From assembly GCA_907164885.2 (NCBI GenBank), contig OU015496.1, positions 109,724,707-109,788,706 on the forward strand: a DNA stretch of 64,000 nt. Direction: 5' to 3'. The notes under the pieces are model-generated. The model was not told the origin of the DNA, made no database searches, and saw only the letters and a program-made list of their open reading frames with translations. Positions 1 through 10,599 of this stretch are shown here, in pieces; position 1 is the first letter of the stretch; each line of letters starts with the position of its first letter. Position numbers and translations under genes: made by a program. The stretch is from Dolomedes plantarius (Eukaryota; Arthropoda; Arachnida; Araneae; Dolomedidae).

Positions 1-404
1 TCAAATCTCTCTCTCTATCTCTCTCTCTCTGATCCTCGTTTCTCCCCCACACTCGGGGCTAATTTTTCCCCCCATTTGGATTATGACTCCTCCCCAGGTC
101 AGTTATTCACGTAAATTTATTGCCTCTTTGAGTTTTTTAGTCGAGGGCAGGATGCTCCGACATCCCCACGGTTGACCCACGTGGTACTCTTATTTCCAAG
201 AAAATTGGATGTCCGTTGAATTTCCTGGAATTTCTTTCTCCCGTCCTGAGGAATTCAGGGGGTGCTATGTTTCTTGGAAAATTGGTGCAGTTCCCCCTTT
301 TTCCAATATGGCCGTTTTATGCCCCGTAATCGTGTTGGAAAAACAAAATGGCTATGACGTTGGAAGGAGTTCAAAATGTCCAAATTGTGGATCCTTCACA
401 ACAA
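1..404. repeat. Direct repeat, copy A (runs off the left edge)
   Basis: This stretch matches 3648-4052 almost base for base, starting in a CT-rich tract and ending at the same point after a shared CCTTCACAACAA. Both copies contain a short open frame (209-424 here, 3857-4081 there) beginning MSVEFP and containing a CPNCG motif. I do not recognise it as a protein domain. The window edge truncates this copy, so the true unit may be longer. It could be part of a dispersed repeat or a local duplication. Confidence 0.85.
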
Positions 405-1518
405 TCACTCCCCCCCTTTTCTAGGTGTGCTGGCACGCCACAATCTGTAGGGGTTGAAGAACGGATTGGCTCCATTCGCTTCAGCAAAAGAGGCTCCAAC
501 TGCACAAAAGTCCCACTGGCAGTAAAAAAATCATGAATGACATAACATGTAAAAGTTCAGGAGGTCAAAATCTCCCCTTATAGTGCTGCAAGTTTTACTG
601 ATTTAAAAAAAAACTTTCAAAATTTATAAAGTTTTCTTTAAGCTTAAGCTTACATTAACTCTGACCAACATTAACTAACATCATAGAAAATGGTATGCAT
701 ACCCTGTAAAACAAATAATAACAAAATAGTGGCTCGATCAACACATGTGATCGGAGATGAAAATGTAAAGAAATAGTTATCTTACAGAAATAGAAATCTC
801 TACGCTAAAATCGTACAGCGAAGATGAAATTTTCAAAAACGTTCGCGAATGTGCATAATCGCCATTATGTGTTTAACTCGCGGAAAGAGCAAAAATGTTC
901 TTTTTTCCTTGCGCTGCTATTTGTGTGAAACATATAATGTGCTATCCATGCATTCAATAATAATAATACCAATAATGATAATAATAATAATGAAACACCA
1001 TACACACTAATATTTTAAAAATAATATATATATATTTTTAATTTAAAATTTTTCTATTTAAAATTTTTTTTTTTTGCATTCATTCCCCAACGAAATTGAC
1101 CTGATTTTGCTCTACCATCAGATTTGTACACTGAAACATCGTCACATGGAATTTAAACTATGCGCACAAATGAACCCACGACGAAAATTCTAAAGTCTGC
1201 TAAGTTTCCTAAAAACAAATTATTATATAGATATCTCATAGCACTATAACAGAAGACGGAGAGTTAAGAAAGAAAAACTTATTTTTGCCAAAATAAAACT
1301 TAATCAAATGAAAAAAATTTATTTACTCGGTACACCTTAGTTTTCAAAAGCCTATTGTTGACACAAGATAGTTGATCAGACCCTCTGGAGAAAACGATAA
1401 AACCCCTTAAACCGAGTATTCCCTTGTAAATTGGCAAATGGGCAGAAAACCTTAAGCGGCCATTCCCAAAGAGTTCTGTCCATGACTTACTGGTATAACT
1501 GAACCAAAAACATTATAC
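405..1518. other. AT-rich stretch without recognisable gene
   Basis: Only short A/T runs, a (AAT)n-like tract near 958-990 and oligo-T near 1070 are seen. No coding frame with family resemblance was found on either strand. Confidence 0.6.
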
Positions 1519-1842
1519 ACAGCATTTACACAGTCGCAAAGGCAACGAGTCGAATCGCGGGGAACGAATGTGTAAACGGTGTGCTCGCCGTTTCTCCTCG
1601 CCAATCGTGGCACTCGCTTCGGGTAGCGGTTTTCTGGCACGAGTCATAGGGGCGAATGGCGACGTGGAGGGGAGTCAAAGGTCAAAGCGACGAATGGCGA
1701 AGGGAAGTTGCGGCAGGAAGTCTTGTTGACAGCAAGAGGCGCGAATGTGAGAACGGTCATTCGCGTCGATGCAGGAACGTGACGAATTTCTCGCGAATGT
1801 CTTGCGGGTGGCTCGAGCGCGAATGTGTAAATGTGGCATTAA
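1519..1842. repeat. Possible MITE with degenerate terminal inverted repeats
   Basis: The left end reads GCATTTACACAGTCGC and the right end, reverse-complemented, reads GCCACATTTACACATTCGC. The interior is noticeably GC-richer than its surroundings and contains several GCGAATG words in both orientations. No clear target-site duplication was found, so this is tentative. Confidence 0.35.
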
Positions 1843-2519
1843 GTAAAAAGTTTTAAATTCTGCGCGAGTAAAGAAAGTTTAATAGCTTAGCAGAAGTATT
1901 GAGCGTCTATTTCCCATTCGCCTGATTTTTGTAATTTTCTTCCGGCAGCGGTTCGCTTGCGGTTTTGATAAATGTCTGGACTCTGCATCTCCGTTCGCAA
2001 TACGGCTTCTGAATTTCGCTTTGTTTGACCCCCCGTAGGAGAACATAATACAACTATTCGCGACCTCACGTTACATTTTCGCCTTGAACCTAGCGTTGGG
2101 GGAAGTAGCGAGACTAACTTTTTCACTCTCTCTGTGGGGCAATTGTTTAGCCGGGGGTCTAGCAAGTTGCTGTGAAACTCCCCCTCCCATTCTCTTCTGT
2201 CGAGAACGGGGCGAGGGAACCTCGAATATTTAGTGTGTTCTCAGGATCCAACAACATTAACTTTTTTTCACTCCCCCCTTATTTTGGGTCATTTTTCCTA
2301 TTCCCCGCCATCAAAGTCGCGTTCCCGTTTTAAGGGTAAAGTTGAATTCCGAGTGGGGAAAGTGTGGATTTCGTCTTGCTCCCTCTTACTAGAACACCAT
2401 TTTAAAAAAGTGGCTATTTTGCCTACTGAACAGTAAAATTCGCGCATTATTAACCGTACTGCCCCCCAAATTTATTAATATCTTTATTTTGTTATTCATT
2501 ATTTTCTCTTATTCACTCA
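1843..2519. other. Stretch without recognisable gene
   Basis: Moderately GC-rich sequence with short open frames on both strands, none of which resembles a known family. Pyrimidine-rich runs occur around 2180-2330. Confidence 0.5.
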
Positions 2520-2783
2520 TTATTCGTTACCATTATACACTATTATTATCTTGCCCCTCAACCGGGATTTAAATATAGCAATTTTTCCTACGGGAGACCA
2601 CTGAACAAAAGTTGCTAAAGCCTCGAATTGTATGAAAAACGCATTGCAGTCTGAATCTGGGGCACCATCGAACGTGGACACTAAATGCGTAAAGCCGGGA
2701 GTTTTCCCGCTAACGACTGAATCGGTCGCCATAATACTATAAAGTAAGGAAAGGTAATCCGAAATAATTCTATTGTGCTTCAA
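2520..2783 (-). pseudogene. Possible retrotransposon gag-like fragment
   Basis: An 87-codon minus-strand open frame reads through STFDGAPDSDCNAFFIQFEA and ends near KSRLRG. This order (DG..., NAFF.QFEALA, a Trp, KSRLRG) recalls the start of the capsid region in retrotransposon Gag proteins. There is no adjoining zinc knuckle, protease or reverse transcriptase and no LTR, so at best it is an isolated fragment. The resemblance is from memory of the family pattern and could be chance. Confidence 0.35.
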
Positions 2784-3647
2784 GACAAACCCTTTTAAAC
2801 AATTTTTTTAACATATACAGGCAAAACATATAATAATAAAAATAAAGTAAAAATCATTATCCTAGAATTATATATATACTAATCGCGAACACATAAACCC
2901 TAACATTTCAATACAATTTGTTCACAAAACATGTAAGCATGGCAGGTACAAGGGAAAGAAAAGAGAGAAAAAAATGTATGCATAACACTTTAAAGATATA
3001 TATGAACCTTAAGCACATTGCACGACATTAAAAAGTTTTTGCTAAGATAAACAAAAAAAATTTTTTTTAGTATGCCCAGATTTTGGACTAAAGTAAAAAT
3101 ATTATAAAATACACAGGCAAATCCTGGTCAAAAGCACCAATATATGTTATGAGGGGTACCAGAGATACCCCTTTGCGTTGTGTAAAATTAGGGAGATGAA
3201 CTCCAAAGGGAACTATCCGTTTATAAATAAAAAATAACAACATTTATTATACAATATATTACAAGAAAAGGTCAGGTTTACATATTATATTTAAGATCTT
3301 GGTTAGACATATTTTTAACAGAATTAGGGCATACTTCATCCGCTTCCTGCGGCAGAACCATTACGAGTCGAGTGAAATAAAGTCATATTTCTCGTAAAAT
3401 CTCAAAAGGCATGAGCACTATTTAAAGGGGAAGAAATGATCAACCTGGGGAGCTTTGATGAAACAGCAGGGCAAGGCATGGAGTCGTTGTGGCACTTATA
3501 TCGGAGGAGGCGTTAGGTATCGGGCTAAAAATCATGTGGCCTTTCACTGGCGGAGGCAGCAGGATTCGGCGCTGGCGGTTGAACACGGACATCTCGCCAT
3601 TTTACGGGGCGTCTTTTATTCCCAGGCTTTCTTCGCAGCTCGCTACC
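2784..3647. other. AT-rich stretch without recognisable gene
   Basis: No supported gene. An open frame at 3455-3823 runs into the direct repeat, but its composition (CT-rich, SLSLSLSPS) points to a repeat rather than a protein. Confidence 0.5.
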
Positions 3648-4052
3648 TCAAATCTCTCTCTCTCTCACTCTCTCCCTCTGATCCTCGTTTCTCCCCCACA
3701 CCCGGGGCTCATTTTTCCCCCATTTGGATTATGACCCCTCCCCAGGTCAGTTATTCACTTAAATTTATTGCCTCTTCGAGTTTTTTATTCGAGGGCAGAA
3801 TGCTCCGACATCCCCACGGTTGACCCACGTGGTACTCTTATTTCCAAGAAAATTGGATGTCCGTTGAATTTCCTTTAATTTCTTTCTCCCGTCCTGAAGA
3901 ATTCAGGGGGTGCTATGTTTCTTGGAAAATTGGTGCAGTTCCCCCTTTTTCCAATATGGCCGTTTTATTCCCCGTAATCGTGTTGGAAAAACAAAATGGC
4001 TATGACGTTGGAAGGAGTTCAAAATGTCCAAATTGTGGATCCTTCACAACAA
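3648..4052. repeat. Direct repeat, copy B
   Basis: Near-identical second copy of the 1-404 repeat. Homology stops sharply at 4052, where sequence assignable to a hAT transposon begins. It is flanked on the left by about 230 bp (3420-3647) with no counterpart in the window. Confidence 0.85.
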
Positions 4053-4133
4053 CGTACTTAACATATAAGGAAAACCATTGAAAAATGTTTGGAATTTCGG
4101 TGTGATACTCTAAGTTTTATTCCATAGCTTTGG

Positions 4134-4623
4134 CAGGCCCTGATTTTCCATTAGGCCCGGGCCTAGGGGCCCCCGAATGTTGGGGGCCCCCAAAAAATAT
4201 TTATTTTAAAAGAAAAAAAAGAAAAATTCCTAATTCATTTTTTTTTAAATTTTACCCTTTTTATAGCAATTTTTTTTATATATCCTTTCAAGTTTTATTG
4301 ATTGGTTCATCATATGTATAGTTATATGTATAGTTCATCATATGTATATTATAATGTATATAAGGGATTAATAAGTTTTCCTGGTTGCATTGTATTGGTG
4401 TTTTAATGATGAAGTTAATATGTTGTATTGCTTTTTGTTATTTGATAATGTTCTAGGCTTCTACGCTTCAAATAGCCAATTCTTGGTAAAAAGGTACTTT
4501 CACAATGATTCATGATTATTTGTTTTTTGTGTGTCAATTTTGAAAATTTTACGCCTACATCTGTGTTAGGGGGCCCCCATCCAAAGTGTGCCTATAGTCA
4601 AGAATTTTCTAAATCGGGCCCTG
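4134..4623. mobile_element. Non-autonomous hAT element, 490 bp, nested
   Basis: The ends are CAGGCCCTGATTTTCC on the left and, reverse-complemented, CAGGGCCCGATTTAG on the right. Internal GGGGGCCCCC blocks lie near both ends. It is flanked by a perfect 8-bp target-site duplication AGCTTTGG (4126-4133 and 4624-4631), the size typical of hAT. Removing it and one duplication brings together codons for FYSIALDENTD, an expected hAT transposase segment. The insertion is therefore inside the older transposase gene. There is no coding capacity. Confidence 0.9.
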
Positions 4624-4631
4624 AGCTTTGG

Positions 4632-5537
4632 ATGAAAACACTGATGCTACGGATGCGTCTCAACTTGCCATATTTACTCGAGGAATTGATAACGAATTTA
4701 ATATGACTGATGAACTAGTATCCCTAGATTCCCTGAAACGCACGACCAAGTCTCTTGAACCATACATACATCAAGAAAATTTGTGTGCAAAGACTTTAAA
4801 AAAGGACAGTATTATGAACGTTGTCATTAAAATAATTGTTTTATTGACGGAAAAGGGAAACCTACATCTGAGTATGAAAATGATGAATGGTTGGCTGATT
4901 TGGCATCTTTTAGTAGATATCAATACTCATTTAAATGAATTGAACACGCGTCTTCAAGGAGAAAACCAACTGATAAATGATATGTTTCAAACAGTAACGG
5001 CATTCGAAATGAAACTGAAATTGCGGCAATCTCAGATTAAGAACGACAACCTTGTTCACTCTGAAACACTATCTGGACAAATCAGTGAAAAATATGCAGC
5101 ACTAATTGCTATTTTGTCACAAGAATTTGAGAACATATTTCAATATTTTAAAAAACACGAACTGCATTTTTGCATATTTGTCCTTCCATTCTCAGTTGAC
5201 ATCAACACGTTTGTTGCGAATGGAGTATGCATAGAGTTGCAAACAGATATGCACCTGAAAGAAAAATTTATTCAAGTGTCTATCGTATTTCTACAAGCTG
5301 TACCTGCCCAAAGAAAAACATCCGTTATTCCACGAACATACCCTGTTTATGACGTCTCTTTTGAAGAGTACGTATATTTGCGAGCTACATTTTTCCCGCA
5401 TGAAGGATACAAAACTAATATATCGAACCAAAATTTCAGACGAGCATTTTGAAAATACTCTTCGCATCGCTACAACGTCTATCAAACCAGATCTAGATGC
5501 CCTGATATCGAAAAAGCAGGCTCAGTGTTCACATTAA
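4632..5537 (+). pseudogene. hAT transposase remnant, GTF2IRD2-like
   Basis: The frame after the nested insertion begins DENTDATDASQLAIFTRGID, the catalytic-domain segment with the conserved Asp found in hAT transposases related to the vertebrate GTF2IRD2 3' domain. It continues through DINTHLNELNTRLQGENQLI and SEKYAALIAILSQEFEN and ends in another frame (5349-5537) with ENTLRIATTSIKPDLDALIS, the usual C-terminal region. The order is right, but there are at least two frame changes (near 4790-4910 and 5350-5450) and a shortened middle. It cannot encode a functional transposase. Its N-terminal part is largely lost upstream of 4126. Confidence 0.8.
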
Positions 5538-5797
5538 AAATAACATGTTCTTTTTTTGGTTGTTGTTTGTATGAAAAGTAAATATTTTGTTGTTATAAAT
5601 AATTACTTTTTATTATTTTACTTTATTACATCATTACTTTTTTATTATACTACATTATTACACTTTATTATTATATTCATTGGTAATATGGATTACATTG
5701 TAGTCATAAACAAATATTAAATATTGTATGCGGCCCTTGACAAGTTTTTTCTGGCTGATGGGGCCCAGTGTGGCTAAAAGGTTGGACACCCATGCTC

Positions 5798-6295
5798 TAA
5801 GGGCTTGCTGCCTACAAGGACTAGTCTTTGAAAGATTGAATAATATTTAATTTGCCATTCATAATAACAAAATCCAAGTCATACTTAGAATTAATTTTGT
5901 CGGCCATATATACTGATTAAAATATCATCCTAGTTCTTTAATTTTTGTCATATACCGTGCTAAAATTTTTGTCAAGCTTTCTGCTTTCAAGGAATTATAT
6001 GTACAGATTGTAATGTAGAGATAAGGAAAAGATTACAGGCATTCCATGTCATAGGTGCCATTGTGCTGTAGTAAGTCTTTTGATACCGTCAAAAGTTTAC
6101 TGACCGTGAGTATGGTTTGCAGACATCAGATTGTTTAGGTGGTTGCGGCGCCACACAAATATTAAGCTCTAAAAATTTTATTTAGAACTTAAACGATCTA
6201 CTGCGACTACGTAGTGGCACCCCATGATGTCCGATTCCTAAAGGACTCTAGCAGTTGCGCAGCTGCCATCCGTAAATGCCAACCTTTCGTTTTGG
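5798..6295. other. Stretch without recognisable gene
   Basis: No supported feature. This is single-copy sequence within the window, lying just left of the segmental duplication boundary. Confidence 0.5.
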
Positions 6296-7282
6296 CCAAG
6301 TAATATGCGTGATAATTCGTGATTATTCGTGAAATGCTATTTTACTTCCACCTTCGTTTATTTTGCGGCCTTTGCTTTATACCATACAACCACACAAAGC
6401 ATACAATCAACATACATTAAAAAATTTTTGCATCAATATGCGGTATTTTCTACATAGACAATAAGTGATAAGTTGAGATCCTTTAATTTAATAAAAGTTG
6501 AGCTTATCTTATCTTTGGGAACTCAGACTCCGATAAGATTACTTCAGAACTAACAGATCATTCTGTCTGTGTATGGCATAGAAGATTTTAAAATGTCGGA
6601 GACATTCCACTTTTAGAAGCTAAATACCAGTTTTGGTATCCGATTTCGGTACTGTACTTTTAAAACTTTTTTTTATCTAATCCTTTTAAAAATTTTCTTT
6701 TACGTTAAGCACCCTCTGTTTGCATTAAAATGTGCTATACTCATATTTATAGATGTTTTCCTTTGAAATATACTTGTTCTTTCTGTATTAGTTATTTTTT
6801 TTTTCAAAGAGAATATTGAACTTTTAATTGAATTCTGGTGTTTTTTTTTCAAGGGGTTGCGTTACGTATCACTTTTTATGTTGAATATTTAGCTTAGTAT
6901 CTTTCTGACCATGGGAAATATTCAGTTTTACCTGTTCCGCGCCAGCGCTTCTCTACACAACCTTTTGAAAACACCAGAAATCCCCCTCCACGGTGGGTCT
7001 ATTAATATCTCTAGAAGAGGAAAATAAATTCGTCTGCAGTAAATACAAAGGTATTTTTATGCCACCATATAAAGGATCAAAAACAACTGGCAACAGCGAA
7101 AAAAATCGTCTGTTTAAAATATTCAAATTAGTTTTCCTTTAAAAATTTTGTCATCTCGATGCTCATTTAGAAATTGACATTAGAAATCGGGAGTTATTTC
7201 TTAGTTTCCGTTTAGGAAAATTAAAACCTCTTAATAAACATTGTTAAAGTAGTTGATCTATAAGTCAAGTGTTTGTGATGTA

Positions 7283-8691
7283 CACTGCTGGCCACCCAAA
7301 TTGCAACACCAAGAAAGACAAGAGATATCACAACAAAATTTATTTTGTAGATAACATGTTGACCAAGTATCAAATGATTAAATTTATAGACTTCTGTGAA
7401 GTATGGTTCCTGTCAAAATCAGTAGCCAGAGTAGCCGCCATTGTTGGAGATCACCACTGCCACACGCCTCGGCATTGATTCAAAGGGACTTTGGATGAGT
7501 TCTTGGGGTACAGCAGACCAAGCAGCTTCCACACGTTGCCAAAGTTGATCTGCTGTGGCAGCTGGGGATGGAATCTGGGTCAATCGTAGAGCAACCATGG
7601 ACCACATGTTTTCTATCGGCGAAAGATCCGGAGAGCGAGGCGGCCAGGGAAGCAACTCAATCTGGCGATTGACGAAGAACCGTTGGACAATGCGTGCCAC
7701 GTGTGGTCGCGCATTATCCTGTTGAAATATGGCTGTGGGCAAGCCCTGAAGGTAAGGAAGGACAACTGGCTCCAACACCTCGGAGATGTAGCGCTGGCTG
7801 TTTAAAGTACCGGCAATGCGTACTAGAGGTGTGCGAGAGTGATATCCAATACCGCCCCATACCATAATACCCGGTGCAGGACCAGTGTGGCGGTGCATAA
7901 CGCAGCTGTTCAGCATCCTCTCTTCACGGTGTCTCCAGACTCGAATGCGACCATCGTGGTGTTGCATACAGAAGCGTGACTCGTCAGTAAAGACAATTTC
8001 ATTCCATTCTGCCGTCCACATCCTTCTGTCATCGAACCATTGGCGGCGGAGACGTCTGTGGTTCTGCGTCAAGGGTAGACTACGCAATGGACGTCTTGCG
8101 GACAGACCACTCTGCTGTAAACGGCGTCGAATGGTACGCGCAGACACTGGATGATGCGTTACAGACTGCATGTGCTGTGCTATGGTTCGTGATGTGACTG
8201 AGCGATCCGCCACTGCCATGCGCACAATTTGCCTGTCATCACGTGAAGTGGTGCGCTGAGGTGGATGCGACCGAACACGCCGGTCCGTCGTACCCTCCTG
8301 CATCCAACGATCACATATCCGCATTACAGTTGTTTGGTTTCGTCCAACACGACTACCGATTTCCCTGAAAGATAATCCACAATCTCGGTAGGCCACTATC
8401 CTTCCTCTATCGAACTCGGATACTTGATCAAAAGATAATCGCTGTTTTCGACGAGGCATAATTGATCGTTTTTTTGAAAAAACCACAAGAAAAACACAAT
8501 TGCCGAATTTGAAATCCTCGAAATCTCCAAGCCTTAAATAGCGCTTTGAAGTGGCGCCACAGGCGCGCGTGATGTGCGTCTGCGCTGAAATTCTAATCAT
8601 TTGCATATCTCACCTCCGCTAATACATGTTGTAAATTTCATGTTATTTGCATGTTTCCTTCAGGGTGTTGCATTTACAGTGGCCAGCAGTG
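7283..8691 (-). mobile_element. Tc1-like transposon with intact transposase frame
   Basis: Terminal repeats begin CACTGCTGGCCAC at both ends, and TA duplications lie at 7281-7282 and 8692-8693. Total length 1,409 bp, typical for Tc1. The duplicated counterparts near 10950 and 53940 read GATGTAATTAAA with no insertion. They show the empty TA site and confirm the boundaries exactly. Among the elements in this window it is the only one whose transposase frame is unbroken, so it looks like the youngest Tc1 here. Confidence 0.95.
7419..8459 (-). CDS. Tc1-like DD34E transposase, 346 aa, uninterrupted
   Basis: This enzyme of the IS630/Tc1/mariner superfamily would cut and paste its own element at TA dinucleotides. 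The chosen start is the ATG at 8457-8459 (MPRRKQRLSF), giving the usual Tc1 length of about 340-350 residues. The frame stays open 49 codons further upstream, but that extension reads into the terminal region. Visible features, in order: a paired-like helix-turn-helix region (FDRGRIVAYRDCGLSFREIG), a second HTH ending near RTIRRRL, and the catalytic triad in FTDESRF, FQQDNARPH and SPIENMW. The spacing between the last two acidic residues is 34, the Tc1 signature. It ends in NNGGYSGY before TGA. No frameshift or stop was seen. Whether it is active cannot be told from sequence alone. Confidence 0.95.
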   Translation of the reverse strand: MPRRKQRLSFDQVSEFDRGRIVAYRDCGLSFREIGSRVGRNQTTVMRICDRWMQEGTTDRRVRSHPPQRTTSRDDRQIVRMAVADRSVTSRTIAQHMQSVTHHPVSARTIRRRLQQSGLSARRPLRSLPLTQNHRRLRRQWFDDRRMWTAEWNEIVFTDESRFCMQHHDGRIRVWRHREERMLNSCVMHRHTGPAPGIMVWGGIGYHSRTPLVRIAGTLNSQRYISEVLEPVVLPYLQGLPTAIFQQDNARPHVARIVQRFFVNRQIELLPWPPRSPDLSPIENMWSMVALRLTQIPSPAATADQLWQRVEAAWSAVPQELIQSPFESMPRRVAVVISNNGGYSGY

Positions 8692-8693
8692 TA

Positions 8694-9411
8694 ATTGAAT
8701 GCTATAAACTTAATCTCATGATTCAAAATTAAATTAGACCCGAAAGGTCCTCAAAGCTATCTCGTGGAATAAGACGCATTATAATAAGAAATATTTTTGA
8801 AAATATGCTGAATATTCTAAAGCTTGTAGCGGAACTACATGGAATATCCGTTAATCCAAATACGTCAATAAGATTTCAGTATTTCAAATAAGATCTGCTA
8901 AAATTTCATGCCGAATACGACATGGAAAATTTTCTTTGTATGTGAATATTGGGAAATTTTTCTGTCACTCATAAAATACAGCTATTTCAATAAGAATATT
9001 CTCGGCTAAAGATAAAAAATTCTTTGACTCGGGTGGTTATCGATATATGTTTGCAACATCTTTGATTTGGTTGGTTAAATTTTCTTTTCTTCATTTTTTC
9101 TTTCAATAGAAAAGACCTTCAAAGAGGAATTTCGAAATGAGAATTTGGGTCCAACAGTAAAACACGGGGGAGGAATATTTATGTTTATGTGGTTTATTTT
9201 GTCGTTCACTAGTGTTGCGTAGTAAAATTTTTGATGATGTAACTAATCAGTGCGAATATATTAACATTTCAAAACGTTGTTTAAAATATTAAGAGTGAAA
9301 TTTTAACCTGTATGATAATATCCAATTCTATACAGTTATTGACACAAAGCTTACTGCTCCGAGTTTGTGATTTTGGCTACTTATATAAATGACCTGGAGT
9401 AAGAATACTCC
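8694..9411. repeat. Local duplicate block (matches 10954-11665 and 53937-54420)
   Basis: This AT-rich block occurs three times in the window. Signature words are TCTCATGATT..AAATT, CGCATTATAATAA and AAAGACCTTCAAAGA. Together with 6296-7280 it makes a unit also present around 10600-11665 just downstream. The upstream region of gene 1 was therefore duplicated locally as well as in the 46.6-kb tandem event. No coding frame is conserved between the copies. Confidence 0.8.
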
Positions 9412-9545
9412 TAAGGGCATGTTCACATAGCAGTCCGGTAGCAGAAGCGTAAAAGGAAAGATGGCGCTGAGACGGAAATAAAGCAATCATAGGCGTTAAA
9501 AATTTCGTTACTAATCGTTTGGAGGTTTGTCATTGGTTAAATATA

Positions 9546-10451
9546 CAACCTCTGACAATAAAGTTCGGTGAATGAAGTCAGAACGGCCGATCTGGCAACA
9601 CTGGCGAAACAAAACGCTGCATCTGCGTAGCGGTAGGTGTTAACCATCTGCCCCCACCGTTGTTCAGTTGAGCGTCGTTTGTGTTCCGTGTAAAACTTGT
9701 TTTACAAAGTGCTTGTTTAGTGCATTTGTTCCGTGCGACAAATCGTTACCCACAATTTAGGGATGAGAAAAACGTGTTGTCGTCTTGTGCCACATCACTT
9801 GGATGACGATCACAAGCAGGCACGTTTAGAGGCTTCACAGGATTTTGTCGAAACGGCGGATGCGACACCAAACTTCTTGAACTGTATTGTCACTGAGGAT
9901 GAGTCCTGGTGTCTCAGGTACGACCCTGAAACGAAACGGCAAAGCATGGAATGGCGTTCTCCTGCTGAAGGGTACATTGAATGCTGAAGGGTACATTGAA
10001 ATTTTGAAGCCGTTTCATGAAACGTCTACGCAGGGTACGACCCCAGTACGCACAGCAAGGTTGATGGTTTTTTGTTCACGACAATGCTCGCCCTCACACA
10101 GCCAATATCGTCAAACAGTTCCTGACAAAAAAGGGGGTGGTGCAAACTGAACATCCACCATACTCGCCAGATCTCAATCCTCCAGACTTCTTCCTATTCC
10201 AACAACTCAAACTCGCTTTCAAAGGAAAGAGATTTGACGATATTCCTGACATCCAACGAAACGTGACGAGGCTTTTGAACTCCATCCCAAAAGAAGACTT
10301 CTTGCAAAGTTTCCAGAGCATGTATAGCAGATGTCAGCGGTGCATAGTTATGGGAGATGACTATTTCGAAGGACAGTAAGGTAACTTTCGTTAATATTTC
10401 ATCTACGTTAATGTTACAGGACTATTCACCGAACTTTATTGTCAGACCTTG
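9546..10451 (+). mobile_element. Mariner element, 906 bp, internally deleted
   Basis: The inverted ends share TCTGACAATAAAGTTCGGTG, just inside termini CAACC/CAAGG. TA duplications lie at 9544-9545 and 10452-10453. The size is below the usual 1.3 kb of mariner, consistent with the missing N-terminal coding part. Confidence 0.88.
9733..10379 (+). pseudogene. Mariner DD34D transposase remnant
   Basis: Frame 1 (to about 9987) has LGMRKTCCRLVPHHL, then IVTEDESWCLRYDPETKRQS with the first catalytic Asp. After a frame change, with a partly duplicated GAAGGGTACATTGAA, the second catalytic part reads VHDNARPHTANIVKQFL and PPYSPDLNPPDFFLF. The last two Asp residues are 34 apart, the mariner signature. 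The frame ends at 10379 after MGDDYFEGQ. The helix-turn-helix N-terminus is missing and the frame is broken, so it is non-functional. Confidence 0.85.
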
Positions 10452-10599
10452 TATTTCAACATTTTAACGCTTCCGTCAAACAGTATCTGGTCATTTTGTG
10501 ACTAAGCGGTGGATGATAATGTATCTTTCCACAATGTCAGGTGCAGTGTTAAACATATATTTTTTCAAGTCGTGTCCCACATACGAACGATTGTTTATT

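Larger units (their letters stand above)
4060..5797 (+). mobile_element. Degraded hAT transposon (GTF2IRD2-like transposase family)
   Basis: Transposase remnants run from about 4085 to 5537, followed by an AT-rich tail. The sequence GGTTGGACACCCATGCTCTA near 5778-5797 resembles the terminal repeat of hAT elements that begin CAG(A/G)G..TGTCCAACC. The left terminus is not identifiable because the element abuts repeat copy B. A second hAT element (4134-4623) sits within it. Confidence 0.6.
9415..10486. mobile_element. PIF/Harbinger-type MITE interrupted by a mariner
   Basis: The left half (9415-9545) shares GTTCACATAG at its end and GCTAATCGTTTGGAGG-like core sequence (here ACTAATCGTTTGGAGG) with the complete MITEs at 15036-15222 and 28864-29020. 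The right half resumes after the mariner at 10452 with TATTTCAA, the same continuation as in the 28864 copy (GGTTAAATATATTTCAA). The distal right terminus is degraded. A TAA trinucleotide precedes the left end. Confidence 0.7.
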
